The notes under the pieces: generated by a model | Seen by the model: only the letters and a program-made list of their open reading frames with translations | What the model was told of the DNA's origin: nothing | The model's database searches: none | Translations under genes and position numbers: made by a program | Part shown: positions 6,407 to 13,653 of the stretch, one piece after another | How positions within the stretch are numbered: position 1 is the stretch's first letter | Layout of the letters: each line of letters opens with the position of its first letter | Source of the DNA: CAZGVW01 sp964529265 | Lineage (GTDB): Bacteria > Planctomycetota > Phycisphaerae > Phycisphaerales > UBA1924 | Assembly (NCBI GenBank): GCA_964529265.1 | Contig: CAZGVW010000091.1 | Coordinates: 1-14,027 of the forward strand | DNA: 14,027 bases | Direction of reading: 5' to 3'

Positions 6407-7402
6407 CTCCCCCCGATACTCCCCGCTCTTCACCCGCCGCCACCACGCCTCGTTGTCCGTGTACCACCGCACCGTCTGCTCCAGCGCCTTCGGCCAAGCG
6501 CTCCGCTTCGGCTTCCAGCCCAGTTCGCCCTGAATCCTGCTCGAATCAATCGCATACCGCCGGTCGTGCCCCAGCCGGTCCGGCACCCGCTCGATGAACT
6601 CGTCCCCCTTGCCCATGATCTTCAGGATCATGCGCGTGAGATCAATGTTCGCGCGCTCGTTGTCCCCGCCGATGTTGTACACCTCGCCCGGCCGCCCGCG
6701 CTCCAGCGCCGCCAGCAGCGCCTCGCAGTGGTCCTCCACGTGCAGCCAGTCGCGCACGTTCAGCCCGTCGCCATACAGCGGAACCTTCTTCCCCTGGAGC
6801 ACATTCGTGACGAAGAGCGGGATCACCTTCTCCGGGAACTGATACGGCCCGAAGTTGTTGGAGCACCGCGTCACCACCACCGGCAATCCGAAAGTATGGT
6901 GCGCCGCCCGCGCCAGCAGGTCGCTCGCCGCCTTGCTCGCCGAATACGGGCTGCTCGGCGCCAGCGGCGTGCGCTCCGTGAACTTCAGGTCCTTGCGGTC
7001 GATCGGCAGTTCGCCGTAGACCTCGTCCGTCGAGACGTGCAGGAACCGCGAAACCCCCGTCGCCCGCGCCGCATCCAGCAGCGTCTGCGTCCCCTGCACG
7101 TTCGTCCTGATGAACGGGGCCGAGTCCTGGATCGATCGATCCACGTGGCTCTCCGCCGCCAGGTGCGCCACCATGTCGGCGCCCTGCATGAGCCGCTCCA
7201 CCAGTTTCGCGTCGCAGATGTCCCCGTGCACGAACGTGTGCCGCGGCTCATCCTCCAGGTCCGCCAGGTTGTCGAGGTTCCCCGAATACGTCAGCGCATC
7301 CAGGTTCGTCACCGTCCACTCCGGCCGCTCGCGCAGCGCGAAGCGCACGAAGTTGCACCCGATGAATCCCGCTCCCCCCGTCACCAGCAGATGCGTCGCC
7401 AT
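6386..7402 (-). CDS. rmlB: dTDP-glucose 4,6-dehydratase
   Basis: A 338-residue extended short-chain dehydrogenase that converts dTDP-glucose to dTDP-4-keto-6-deoxyglucose, the second step of dTDP-L-rhamnose synthesis. Visible are the NAD motif VTGGAGFIG (7-15), NLDALTYSGN (33-42), HLAAESHVDRS (80-90), the catalytic STDEVYG (124-130, Asp126 and Glu127), YSASK (153-157), NNFGPYQFPEK (182-192) and GDGLNVRDWLHVEDHC (211-226). The body ends in the usual WYTDNEAWWRRVKSGEY. The last few residues (AVGNRE) come from a 7-base tandem repeat and are unlikely to be conserved. It lies 40 bases after rmlD, in the same direction; GGGAG sits about 10 bases before the ATG. rmlA and rmlC are not in the window. 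Its product feeds envelope or exopolysaccharide rhamnosylation (inferred). Confidence 0.96.
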   Translation of the reverse strand: MATHLLVTGGAGFIGCNFVRFALRERPEWTVTNLDALTYSGNLDNLADLEDEPRHTFVHGDICDAKLVERLMQGADMVAHLAAESHVDRSIQDSAPFIRTNVQGTQTLLDAARATGVSRFLHVSTDEVYGELPIDRKDLKFTERTPLAPSSPYSASKAASDLLARAAHHTFGLPVVVTRCSNNFGPYQFPEKVIPLFVTNVLQGKKVPLYGDGLNVRDWLHVEDHCEALLAALERGRPGEVYNIGGDNERANIDLTRMILKIMGKGDEFIERVPDRLGHDRRYAIDSSRIQGELGWKPKRSAWPKALEQTVRWYTDNEAWWRRVKSGEYRGEAVGNRE

Positions 7403-7442
7403 GAATCTCGCGCTCCCGATCCGTTCCGCCTCAGCACTTCCA

Positions 7443-8309
7443 TCAGGCCGGCCGCGCCGCGCCCTCCTCGATTGTCGTCAAAACACCGGCCAGGGATGTG
7501 CGCCAGTGCGGGATGTCCCCGGCGATCTTCACCGTCTTCCCGAGGTCCAGCACGCTGTACGCCGGACGTCGCGCCGGCCGCGGGAACTCCGCTGTCGTGC
7601 AGGGCTCCACGCGGCAATCGGGATTCACCGCCGCCGCGATCTCCCGGGCGAACTCGAACCATGTGCACTCGCCTGAATCGCACGCGTGGAACACGCCCCG
7701 CGCCTTCGCCTCGATGAGCCGCCACGTCGTCCGGACGAGATGCTCCGCCGACGTCGGCCGCCCCCGCTGATCGCTCACCACGCGCAACACCGGCTTCTCC
7801 CGCGCCAGCCGCGCAATCGTGAGCACGAAGTTCTTCCCGTGCGGCGCATAGAGCCAACTCGTACGCACGATCAGATGCTCCGCGCCCGAATCCTCGATGA
7901 GCTGCTCCCCCAGCGCCTTCGATCGGCCATACGCGCTGATCGGCGCCCGCGGAGCATCCGTCGCGTACGGCGCATTCGCATCCCCGGCAAACACGTAATC
8001 CGTCGAGGAGTGAACCAGCAGCGCCCCGACGTCGCGGCAGCGCAGCGCCAGCTCGCCCACCGCCGTGCCGTTCAGCGCCGCCGCCGCGGCTTCCTCGCGC
8101 TCCGCCCGATCGACATCCGTGAACGCGGCGCAGTTGATCACCACGTCAACCCCCGGCCGCACCACGCTCGCCACCGCCTCCGGGTCCAGGATGTTGCACT
8201 CGCGCGAGGTCAACGGCCGCCACGCCGGGCCCTCCGTCCCCGCGGCGAACGCCGCCCAGCAGCGCCCCAGCATCCCTCCCGCCCCCAGAATGACGATGTG
8301 CCGCGGCAT
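7443..8309 (-). CDS. rmlD: dTDP-4-dehydrorhamnose reductase
   Basis: A 288-residue cytosolic NAD(P)H-dependent reductase that makes dTDP-L-rhamnose from dTDP-4-keto-rhamnose. Motifs: ILGAGGMLG (7-15), VINCAAFTDVDRAE (57-70), HSSTDYVFAG (100-109), the catalytic YGRSK (127-131), VRTSWLYAPHGKNF (148-161) and SDQRGRPTSAEHL (179-191), with the C-terminal RRPAYSVLDLGK block (247-258). Length and order are normal for the family. It is followed by rmlB after 40 bases, so the two form a small operon in the order rmlD-rmlB. The ATG at 8309 has no SD; a GAGACT box lies 7 bases upstream, a poorer fit to the -10-at-start pattern seen at other genes here. It is separated from the upstream peptidase gene by an intrinsic terminator. 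Confidence 0.95.
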   Translation of the reverse strand: MPRHIVILGAGGMLGRCWAAFAAGTEGPAWRPLTSRECNILDPEAVASVVRPGVDVVINCAAFTDVDRAEREEAAAAALNGTAVGELALRCRDVGALLVHSSTDYVFAGDANAPYATDAPRAPISAYGRSKALGEQLIEDSGAEHLIVRTSWLYAPHGKNFVLTIARLAREKPVLRVVSDQRGRPTSAEHLVRTTWRLIEAKARGVFHACDSGECTWFEFAREIAAAVNPDCRVEPCTTAEFPRPARRPAYSVLDLGKTVKIAGDIPHWRTSLAGVLTTIEEGAARPA

Positions 8310-8382
8310 GTCTCAGAGTCTCTCATCGGCCGATCGGCGGCCCCGGCCATTCTTTCGCCTCCGGCCGCGCCGGGCAGCCTTC

Positions 8383-8421
8383 CTGAAGAAAACCGGCGTC
8401 GCCCCACAGGGACGACGCCGG
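8383..8421 (-). terminator. Intrinsic terminator after the M3 peptidase gene
   Basis: On the minus strand a perfect 9-base stem, CCGGCGTCG and CGACGCCGG (plus-strand positions 8413-8421 and 8393-8401), with an 11-base loop, is followed at once by TTTTCTT. It begins 35 bases after the peptidase stop codon. This is the clearest terminator in the window. Confidence 0.9.
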
Positions 8422-8456
8422 ACAACCGACTCTGGTTCGCCTCAGATGGCTGCCGA

Positions 8457-10637
8457 TCAGTTGCGGTCGATGCCCAGGCTCTTCAGGAACGGGTCGTTCG
8501 ATCGCTCGCGCCCGAGGAAGGCCTGGATCGATTCCTCCGCTTCGCGCGAGCCGCCCGTGGCGTAGATCTCCTTGCGGAGCGACATGCCCACGTTCTTATC
8601 CATGTACCGGCCCGGCGCCTTCTCGAACCTCGTGGCCATGTCCGCCGCGATCGCATCGGCCCATGCGTAGCCGTAGTAGCCCGCGTCGTAGCCCATCAGG
8701 TGGTTGAAGTACGCCGCGAAGTTCGTATCCGGCGGCGGGGGCAGGAACACCTCCGTCATCGTCTCATTCATGATGTCGCGCGAGTTTTTGTACTCGCCCG
8801 GGCCATGCAGGCGCAGGTCGGAGATGCCGAACGCGAGTTGCCGGCGGTAGTAGACGCCGATGGTCGCCAGCCTCGCCTCTTCCATCCGCGCCAGAACACC
8901 CGGATCGATCTTCTTCGAGGAGTCGCGGTAGTCCGCCGCGAAGCGGTTGAGCACCGTCGTGTCCCAGATCCAGTTCTCCAGCATCTGCGAGGGCGCCTCG
9001 ACGAAGTCCCGCGGCACATTCGTGCCCGAGAACCGCACGTGCCTCGCCCGCGTCAGGATCGAGTGCAGGCAGTGCCCGAACTCGTGGAACAGCGTCTCCA
9101 CCTCGTCGTGCGAGAGCAGCGACGGCGTGTCCTTCGTCGCCGGTGTGAAGTTGCACACCAGCGCCACGACCGGCCGCTGGTACTTGCCGTCCGGCAGCTC
9201 CTTGCCCTCGATGATGCCGAACTGCGCGAAGTGCCCGTACTTGCCCTCGCGCGGGAACATGTCCAGGTAGAACGCACCCATCGGCTCGCCCGTCTCGGAG
9301 TCAATCGCCACGTAGAGCGTCACACCCGGCGCCCAGCCGTTCGGCGCCTGGATCTGCTGAAACTCGAGGCCGAAGATGTTCTCATACACGTCGAACATCC
9401 CCGCCAGCGTCTGCTCATACGGGAAGAAGACGCGCAGCGCCTCCGTGTCCACGCTGTAGCGATCCTTCTTGATCCGATTCTCGTAGTAGCGCCAGTCCCA
9501 GCCCTGGATCTGAGCGTTCGGATCGCCGGTGTCGGCGATCTTGATCGCCCGCATCTGATCGAGCTCGTGCCGGAACTTGGGCTCCAGGCCCTCCTTCAAC
9601 TCCTCGAGGAACGTGAGCGCCCGCTCGCCCGTCTTGGCCATCTTGGGCTCGATCTGGTAGTCGTTCCACGAGTCGTAGCCCAGCAGGTCCGCGATCTCCG
9701 CCCGCATCCGCACGATCTCGTCGAGCAGCGTCGTATTCACGTCCATCGCCAGCTGATACCGCGCCGTCTCCACCCTGCGCCGCACGTCCTCCGAATCCGC
9801 GTTGGAGAGGACAGCGATGACCTCCGGCGTGACGTTGATGTTGATCGCGAAGTTCTCGTCCGGCGTGCGCACCCGGTTCAGGAACGATTCCGGCACGCCC
9901 TGCATCTCGTCGATGCTGAACGTGAGCACAGCCTTCGCGTCCGTCACGTTCTTGGAGAACTCCGTCTCCAGCGCCGCCACGTGCTTCTTCAGCTCCTCCA
10001 CGCGCCGCCGCGTCGCGGCGTTCAGGTGCATGCCCGCGCGACGATAATCGCGCATCGTCTCCGCGAAGAGTTTCTGGTCCTCGCCCCGCAGCCGCGGGCG
10101 GCGCTGCTCGTTGTACGCCTCTTCGAACGCCTTGCACGCCTTGTACACGTCCTCGCGATATTCGAGCGCCACGAACCACTGCTGAATCCGCGTGTACTGC
10201 TCGGAAGCCGTCTCGCGCATCTTCGCGTTCGTGTTCGTCTCCTTCAGCAACTCCATCTCGTACATCGCCGTCACCACCGGGTAGATGATGTCGTCGATGC
10301 GCGCGATCGTGGAGTTGAACGTCGCCGTCGTCGGGCTCTGGGCGCCCAGGTCCGTCAGTTCGGCGTCCGCCTCCCGCAGAACGCGGTCCACTTCCGTCAC
10401 CACCAGCGCCGGCGTCCGCTCGAACTCGGGCAGCTCCAGAACCGCCCGGTGCCGAGCCGCGGCCGGCTGGAACTCCGCGATCGTCGGCAGCGCGCCGGCC
10501 GCGCTCCCCACCTTCTCCACCTGGGCCGAGCCCGACGAAGAGGCAGGAGCCGTGGACGAGCGCGACGAGTTGGCGCATCCGAACGATCCGGCGGCGAGGA
10601 GCGCCGTGAGCATGAGCAGGGTCCTTGCGGGTTTCAC
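8457..10637 (-). CDS. M3-family zinc metallopeptidase (oligopeptidase A/thimet type) with a lipoprotein-type signal
   Basis: A 726-residue peptidase. The active site HEFGH is at 518-522 and the third zinc ligand Glu547 is in DFVEAPSQMLE (544-554), as in M3A enzymes (Dcp, oligopeptidase A, thimet oligopeptidase), which cut short peptides. The helical N-terminal lid (about 50-500) and the C-terminal AYFNHLMGYDAGYYGYAWAD block are present. The start is a GTG at 10637: a perfect AAGGAG lies 8 bases before it, and it begins a signal peptide (KPARTLLMLTALLAAG) with a lipobox-like SFGC ending at Cys21, then a Ser/Ala linker. The protein is therefore probably a membrane-anchored lipoprotein, unusual for a mostly cytosolic family. 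SFGC is not an ideal lipobox. An upstream in-frame ATG at 10805 would add 56 unlikely residues. A TACACT box (10706-10701) could be its -10, and the 5' leader contains a CCGCGCC/GGCGCGG stem (10674-10698). A strong terminator follows the gene. Confidence 0.93.
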   Translation of the reverse strand: MKPARTLLMLTALLAAGSFGCANSSRSSTAPASSSGSAQVEKVGSAAGALPTIAEFQPAAARHRAVLELPEFERTPALVVTEVDRVLREADAELTDLGAQSPTTATFNSTIARIDDIIYPVVTAMYEMELLKETNTNAKMRETASEQYTRIQQWFVALEYREDVYKACKAFEEAYNEQRRPRLRGEDQKLFAETMRDYRRAGMHLNAATRRRVEELKKHVAALETEFSKNVTDAKAVLTFSIDEMQGVPESFLNRVRTPDENFAININVTPEVIAVLSNADSEDVRRRVETARYQLAMDVNTTLLDEIVRMRAEIADLLGYDSWNDYQIEPKMAKTGERALTFLEELKEGLEPKFRHELDQMRAIKIADTGDPNAQIQGWDWRYYENRIKKDRYSVDTEALRVFFPYEQTLAGMFDVYENIFGLEFQQIQAPNGWAPGVTLYVAIDSETGEPMGAFYLDMFPREGKYGHFAQFGIIEGKELPDGKYQRPVVALVCNFTPATKDTPSLLSHDEVETLFHEFGHCLHSILTRARHVRFSGTNVPRDFVEAPSQMLENWIWDTTVLNRFAADYRDSSKKIDPGVLARMEEARLATIGVYYRRQLAFGISDLRLHGPGEYKNSRDIMNETMTEVFLPPPPDTNFAAYFNHLMGYDAGYYGYAWADAIAADMATRFEKAPGRYMDKNVGMSLRKEIYATGGSREAEESIQAFLGRERSNDPFLKSLGIDRN

Positions 10638-10645
10638 TGGGTAGT

Positions 10646-10651
10646 CTCCTT
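10646..10651 (-). promoter_or_regulatory. Strong Shine-Dalgarno site fixing the GTG start of the M3 peptidase
   Basis: AAGGAG on the minus strand lies 8 bases before the GTG at 10637. It is the best ribosome-binding site in the window and decides in favour of the signal-peptide start over the upstream ATG at 10805. Confidence 0.85.
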
Positions 10652-10700
10652 GCGATGCCAGCGACGGGAAGCGCCGCGCCGAAACCGCGGCGGCGCGGAA

Positions 10701-10706
10701 AGTGTA
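10701..10706 (-). promoter_or_regulatory. Possible -10 box (TACACT) for the M3 peptidase gene
   Basis: TACACT on the minus strand is part of a GTGTACAC palindrome. It would give a leader of about 57 bases. A TTGAAA at 10726-10721 looks like a -35 box, but the 14-base spacer is too short. The remainder of the 10638-10844 gap shows no further gene and no clear terminator for the esterase upstream. Confidence 0.3.
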
Positions 10707-10844
10707 CACAGGCTGGGGCGTTTCAACCGGTGAACGCCCCTCCCCGCCCGCCTCCCAAGGAGCCGCGCCCGTGGCCCGTCCACCGGGGGCGCTCCCACAG
10801 CCCATCGGCCGCGGGATCGCGCCGCATGAGCGGTCCGAGCGCCT

Positions 10845-11903
10845 CTACGCCGAAACCCGCTTCGGATCGCTCGAAAACGCATCCAGATCGCTGAAAAACC
10901 GCGCCAGGTCGTGACCCGGATCGAGGAACTCGCCCGCGAGCCGCTCAAAATGCGCGTGCAGGCGCACATCCGCGATTCCACCGTCAAAATGACCGAGTCT
11001 GGTGACAAATCGGCGCTTCCCGCCCGGGCTCGTCCCGAGGGCGTTGTAGATGGCCGCCGCCGACGGCGCGGGAACCACCTCGTCGCGCTGCGCCAGTTTG
11101 CCCAGGACCGGGCACAAAACCCGCCGCGCGTGCAGCGCCGCGTCGCACAGGCGCAGCGTCTGCCCGATCCGCTCCGCGTGCGATGGGTGGGCCTTCACGA
11201 ACGCATTTACTTCGCCACCCAGCCCGTTCCGGGCGTCCCGGGCGCGCCGCAGACGCCACGGCCAGTCGCCCAGCGACGGAACCCCGATCGCCAGCCGGTG
11301 TGGCGGATCGCGCGGGGTCAGTTGCGCCGCGGCAATCACCGCCAGCCCGCCCCCGAATGATTCCCCGTGGAGCGAAATCGGCATTCCGGCGCCAAATTGC
11401 CGCCGCAGAGCGCGAAACGCGTTCACCACGTCGGCCACTGCCAACGGCAGGATCCACGCCGCCGGGTCCGTCAGGCCGTGGACGATCCATCCGCCCCGCG
11501 GGGCCGCGGTCGGCCCGGTGTCCATCTGCGACCCCGGAAATCCGCGGACGCGCACTTTGAGCACCGCCAGCCGCCCGCCCCGCCACGGCGAATTGTCATC
11601 CACCGGCTCGTCGCACTCATAGCCGTGGGTCGTCAGGACCACACCGGTCGGCGGGCCGGCTTCCGGCTCGATCAGGCGGGCGCCGATCCGAACGCCGCGC
11701 ACGCTCTCGAAGACGTGCGTGACGCCCTCGGCGCCGGCCACGAGCAGGTCGTCGCGGGTGGCGGGGCGGAGAACCGGCTCGGCGGCGGCGACGCGCTCGG
11801 CGAATGTCTGCCAGAAGGGGCCAAACCCGGACGGAATGGACAGATCCGCGACGTGCGCGAGCGTTTCGACGGGCGAAAGGCCGAAATCGTCCGGCAGATT
11901 CAC
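10845..11903 (-). CDS. Alpha/beta-hydrolase, acetyl xylan esterase/cephalosporin-C deacetylase-like (CE7/AXE1)
   Basis: A 352-residue predicted cytosolic esterase with no signal peptide. The pattern fits the AXE1/CE7 family, which removes acetyl groups from small acetylated sugars or xylo-oligosaccharides. Visible are the core strands VVLTTHGYE (88-96), VRVRGFPGSQMD (117-128, where CE7 has RGQ-GS), a GGWIVHGLTDPAAW segment (137-150), the nucleophile elbow GESFGG (Ser182 at 180-185), the acid region AQRDEVVP (Asp274) and LGHFDGG (His305). The match is partial, since RGF replaces RGQ, so the real substrate could be another ester. The start is a GTG at 11903 with no SD; a TACGCT box ends 6 bases before it. 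It is divergent from thiL, 76 bases away, and runs towards the M3 gene 207 bases downstream. Confidence 0.72.
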   Translation of the reverse strand: MNLPDDFGLSPVETLAHVADLSIPSGFGPFWQTFAERVAAAEPVLRPATRDDLLVAGAEGVTHVFESVRGVRIGARLIEPEAGPPTGVVLTTHGYECDEPVDDNSPWRGGRLAVLKVRVRGFPGSQMDTGPTAAPRGGWIVHGLTDPAAWILPLAVADVVNAFRALRRQFGAGMPISLHGESFGGGLAVIAAAQLTPRDPPHRLAIGVPSLGDWPWRLRRARDARNGLGGEVNAFVKAHPSHAERIGQTLRLCDAALHARRVLCPVLGKLAQRDEVVPAPSAAAIYNALGTSPGGKRRFVTRLGHFDGGIADVRLHAHFERLAGEFLDPGHDLARFFSDLDAFSSDPKRVSA

Positions 11904-11909
11904 GTTTCA

Positions 11910-11915
11910 AGCGTA
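11910..11915 (-). promoter_or_regulatory. -10-like box TACGCT for a leaderless esterase transcript
   Basis: On the minus strand TACGCT is followed by TGAAAC and then the GTG start at 11903, a gap of 6 bases. There is no SD and no visible -35 box. Confidence 0.5.
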
Positions 11916-11965
11916 GCGGAGCGGACCGCGTCGCGCCGCCGCGGCGTTTCGGCGGCCGGGGCCAC

Positions 11966-11971
11966 TATGCT
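11966..11971 (+). promoter_or_regulatory. -10-like box TATGCT for a leaderless thiL transcript
   Basis: TATGCT lies 8 bases before the ATG at 11980. No SD is present and the -35 region is GC-rich without a recognisable hexamer. It is back to back with the esterase -10 box, which lies 50 bases away on the other strand. Confidence 0.58.
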
Positions 11972-11979
11972 CTCTCGGA

Positions 11980-12903
11980 ATGCGGGAAAACGACCTCCTG
12001 GCGCACATTTTTGAACGGTCGCGGGGGCTTCCTGCGCCGATTGTCATCGGCCCGGGGGACGACGCGGCTCTTCTGAGGCTTCCCGCCGCCGCGGGAACCC
12101 CCGGAAGCGCCGCCGCGGATGTGCTGGTCACGACGGATCAGGTCATCGAGGGGCGGCATTACGGCCCGGCGAGCACGAGCATCGACCTGATCGCCCGGAA
12201 GGCGGTGGCGCGGAGCGTGTCGGATATCGCGGCGATGGGGGGGCGGCCCCTGTGCGGCTTCGCGACGGCGGCCCTTCGGCGCGGTTTTCGCGATGCGGAT
12301 GCGCTTTTTGACGCACTTTCGCGCTTTTCGCGCGCGTGGGGTTGCCCGCTGGCGGGCGGCGATATCGCCTCGGTGGATGGGCCGACGGTGCTCACGGTGA
12401 CGATTCTGGGCGCCCCGCACCCGGTCCGGGGCGCCGTGCTGCGGTCGGGCGCGCGGCCGGGCGACGGCGTGTACGTCACGGGGCGGATCGGCGGCTCGCT
12501 GGCTTCGGGGCGGCATCTGACGTTTGAGCCCCGCGTGGCGGAGGGTGAATGGCTGTGTGATTCGCTGGGCGGCAATCTGACGGCGATGATCGATGTTTCG
12601 GATGGTCTGGGGCGGGATGCATCGCGGATCGGCGACATGTCGGGCGTTCTGCTCGAAATTGACGCGGATTCGATCCCGCTGCACGCGGATGTCGCGTCGT
12701 GGCGCGACGCGGTCGCGGCCGGGGAGGATTACGAACTTCTGTTCACGGCGAGCGAACCGCCGGCGACGATTTCGCCGGGTGGGACGCCGGTTCGGCGCAT
12801 CGGGAGCGTTGTCGCGGGCGCAAGGCACGGCGCAGTGATTGTGACCAAGGCCGGCGAGCGCATCGATGCGCATGATCTGGGGCACGAGCACCGGGATGAG
12901 TGA
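11980..12903 (+). CDS. thiL: Thiamine-monophosphate kinase
   Basis: A 307-residue cytosolic kinase that phosphorylates thiamine monophosphate to thiamine diphosphate with ATP, the last step of cofactor synthesis. Family motifs in order: GDDAALL (26-32), TTDQVIEGRHY (51-61, usually VEGVHF), VARSVSDIAAMGG (76-88), LAGGDI (124-129), GDGVYVTGRIGGS (161-173), MIDVSDGLGRD (203-213) and GEDYELLF (248-255). Length is near the usual 320. There is no SD, but TATGCT lies 8 bases before the ATG, so the mRNA may be leaderless. Its stop codon lies inside the start of tsaE, an 8-base overlap that points to coupled expression. Confidence 0.95.
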   Translation: MRENDLLAHIFERSRGLPAPIVIGPGDDAALLRLPAAAGTPGSAAADVLVTTDQVIEGRHYGPASTSIDLIARKAVARSVSDIAAMGGRPLCGFATAALRRGFRDADALFDALSRFSRAWGCPLAGGDIASVDGPTVLTVTILGAPHPVRGAVLRSGARPGDGVYVTGRIGGSLASGRHLTFEPRVAEGEWLCDSLGGNLTAMIDVSDGLGRDASRIGDMSGVLLEIDADSIPLHADVASWRDAVAAGEDYELLFTASEPPATISPGGTPVRRIGSVVAGARHGAVIVTKAGERIDAHDLGHEHRDE

Positions 12904-13381
12904 GCGCCCGCCTGAGTTCGCGTGCGAAAGCCGCTCGGAGGCGGAGACCATCTCGCTTGGGGAGCGCCTGGGGCGCGTTCTCGAAGCGGGGGACTGGGTG
13001 GCGCTCCACGGCGAACTCGGCGCGGGGAAGACGCGCTTCGTGCGGGGTCTCGCCGCGGGGATGGGGCTGAATCCGGCCGACGTGTGCAGCCCGACATTCG
13101 TCCTGATGAATGAGTACTCGCGGGCGGGCGGCGAGCCCGCGCTGATCCACGTCGATGCGTACCGAATGTCCGGCCCGGACGAACTGGAGACGCTCGGCCT
13201 CGACGCCGCGGCGGCGGCGCCGGCCGTCATCGTGGTGGAGTGGGCCGAGCGCCTGCCCGGCGCCGCCCCCGAGCACGTGATTGACGTCGAGATTCAGCAG
13301 CAGGGCGGCGACGCGCGGCGGATCCTGATCCGGGCGACGCCTGAAATGTGGCGTCGAATCCGCGGGGCGCTCGGCGCCTAG
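12896..13381 (+). CDS. tsaE: tRNA threonylcarbamoyladenosine biosynthesis ATPase TsaE (YjeE)
   Basis: A 161-residue cytosolic P-loop ATPase that works with TsaB and TsaD to make t6A37 in ANN-decoding tRNAs. Visible are the Walker A motif HGELGAGKTRFVRG (38-51), SPTFVLMNEY (65-74), HVDAYRM (85-91) and VVEWAERLP (113-121), all family signatures. ATG 12896 is chosen: it gives a normal length and overlaps the thiL stop by 8 bases. An in-frame ATG at 12866 would place ten more residues inside thiL without homology. The stop codon TAG forms the first half of a TAGACT box that may drive yacG. TsaB and TsaD are not in the window. Confidence 0.95.
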   Translation: MSERPPEFACESRSEAETISLGERLGRVLEAGDWVALHGELGAGKTRFVRGLAAGMGLNPADVCSPTFVLMNEYSRAGGEPALIHVDAYRMSGPDELETLGLDAAAAAPAVIVVEWAERLPGAAPEHVIDVEIQQQGGDARRILIRATPEMWRRIRGALGA

Positions 13382-13384
13382 ACT
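13379..13384 (+). promoter_or_regulatory. -10-like box TAGACT overlapping the tsaE stop, upstream of yacG
   Basis: TAGACT begins with the TAG stop codon of tsaE and ends 6 bases before the ATG of yacG (13391). No SD is present. It fits the leaderless pattern, but a TAG stop makes half of the match obligatory, so the evidence is weaker than at the other genes. Confidence 0.4.
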
Positions 13385-13390
13385 GCGCGC

Positions 13391-13618
13391 ATGTCCGCGG
13401 ATGAACAGCACGGCAGGGATGAGGGCGCTTCGGGCGAGGCGGGTGGGGCCGCGGCGGATCGGGTGTGCCCGGTGTGCGGGGAGAGGGCATCCCTGGAGGC
13501 CGAGACCCATCCGTTCTGCTCAAAGCGGTGCCGGATGGCGGATCTTGGTCGCTGGTTTTCGGGTGAGTACCTGATCAGCCGCGAGATCACGGAAGACGAC
13601 CTCAAGAACGAGTCCTGA
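13391..13618 (+). CDS. yacG: DNA gyrase inhibitor YacG (zinc-binding)
   Basis: A 75-residue protein. Residues 24-60 carry the YacG zinc site: CPVCG (Cys26, Cys29) and FCSKRC (Cys43, Cys47), a C-x2-C-x13-C-x3-C pattern, followed by the family motif RMADLGRWFSGEYLI (48-62). In E. coli YacG binds GyrB and inhibits supercoiling. The first 23 residues are an Ala/Gly/Glu-rich extension that looks disordered. The gene starts 9 bases after tsaE without an SD and could be cotranscribed with it, or started from the TAGACT box. It is convergent with the LysM gene. Confidence 0.92.
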   Translation: MSADEQHGRDEGASGEAGGAAADRVCPVCGERASLEAETHPFCSKRCRMADLGRWFSGEYLISREITEDDLKNES

Positions 13619-13619
13619 A

Positions 13620-13648
13620 GCCGCGGGTCCGCGGCATTCGCGGCGAAT
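13620..13648. terminator. Two small adjacent hairpins between convergent yacG and LysM genes
   Basis: GCCGCG (13620-13625) pairs with CGCGGC (13630-13635), and ATTCG (13636-13640) pairs with CGAAT (13644-13648). They fill most of the 35-base gap between the two convergent stop codons. No T-run follows on either strand, so termination is only suggested by position. Confidence 0.35.
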
Positions 13649-13653
13649 CGGCG

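Noticed and set aside
7686..10733. A 1015-codon open frame on the plus strand opposite the M3 peptidase and rmlD
   Set aside because: Its translation is Arg/His/Leu-rich with no family motif and lies antisense to two well-supported genes. Such frames arise from codon bias in GC-rich DNA.
10638..10805. A 56-codon upstream extension of the M3 peptidase from an ATG at 10805
   Set aside because: The GTG at 10637 has a perfect SD and begins a signal peptide; the extension is Gly/Ala/Arg-rich.
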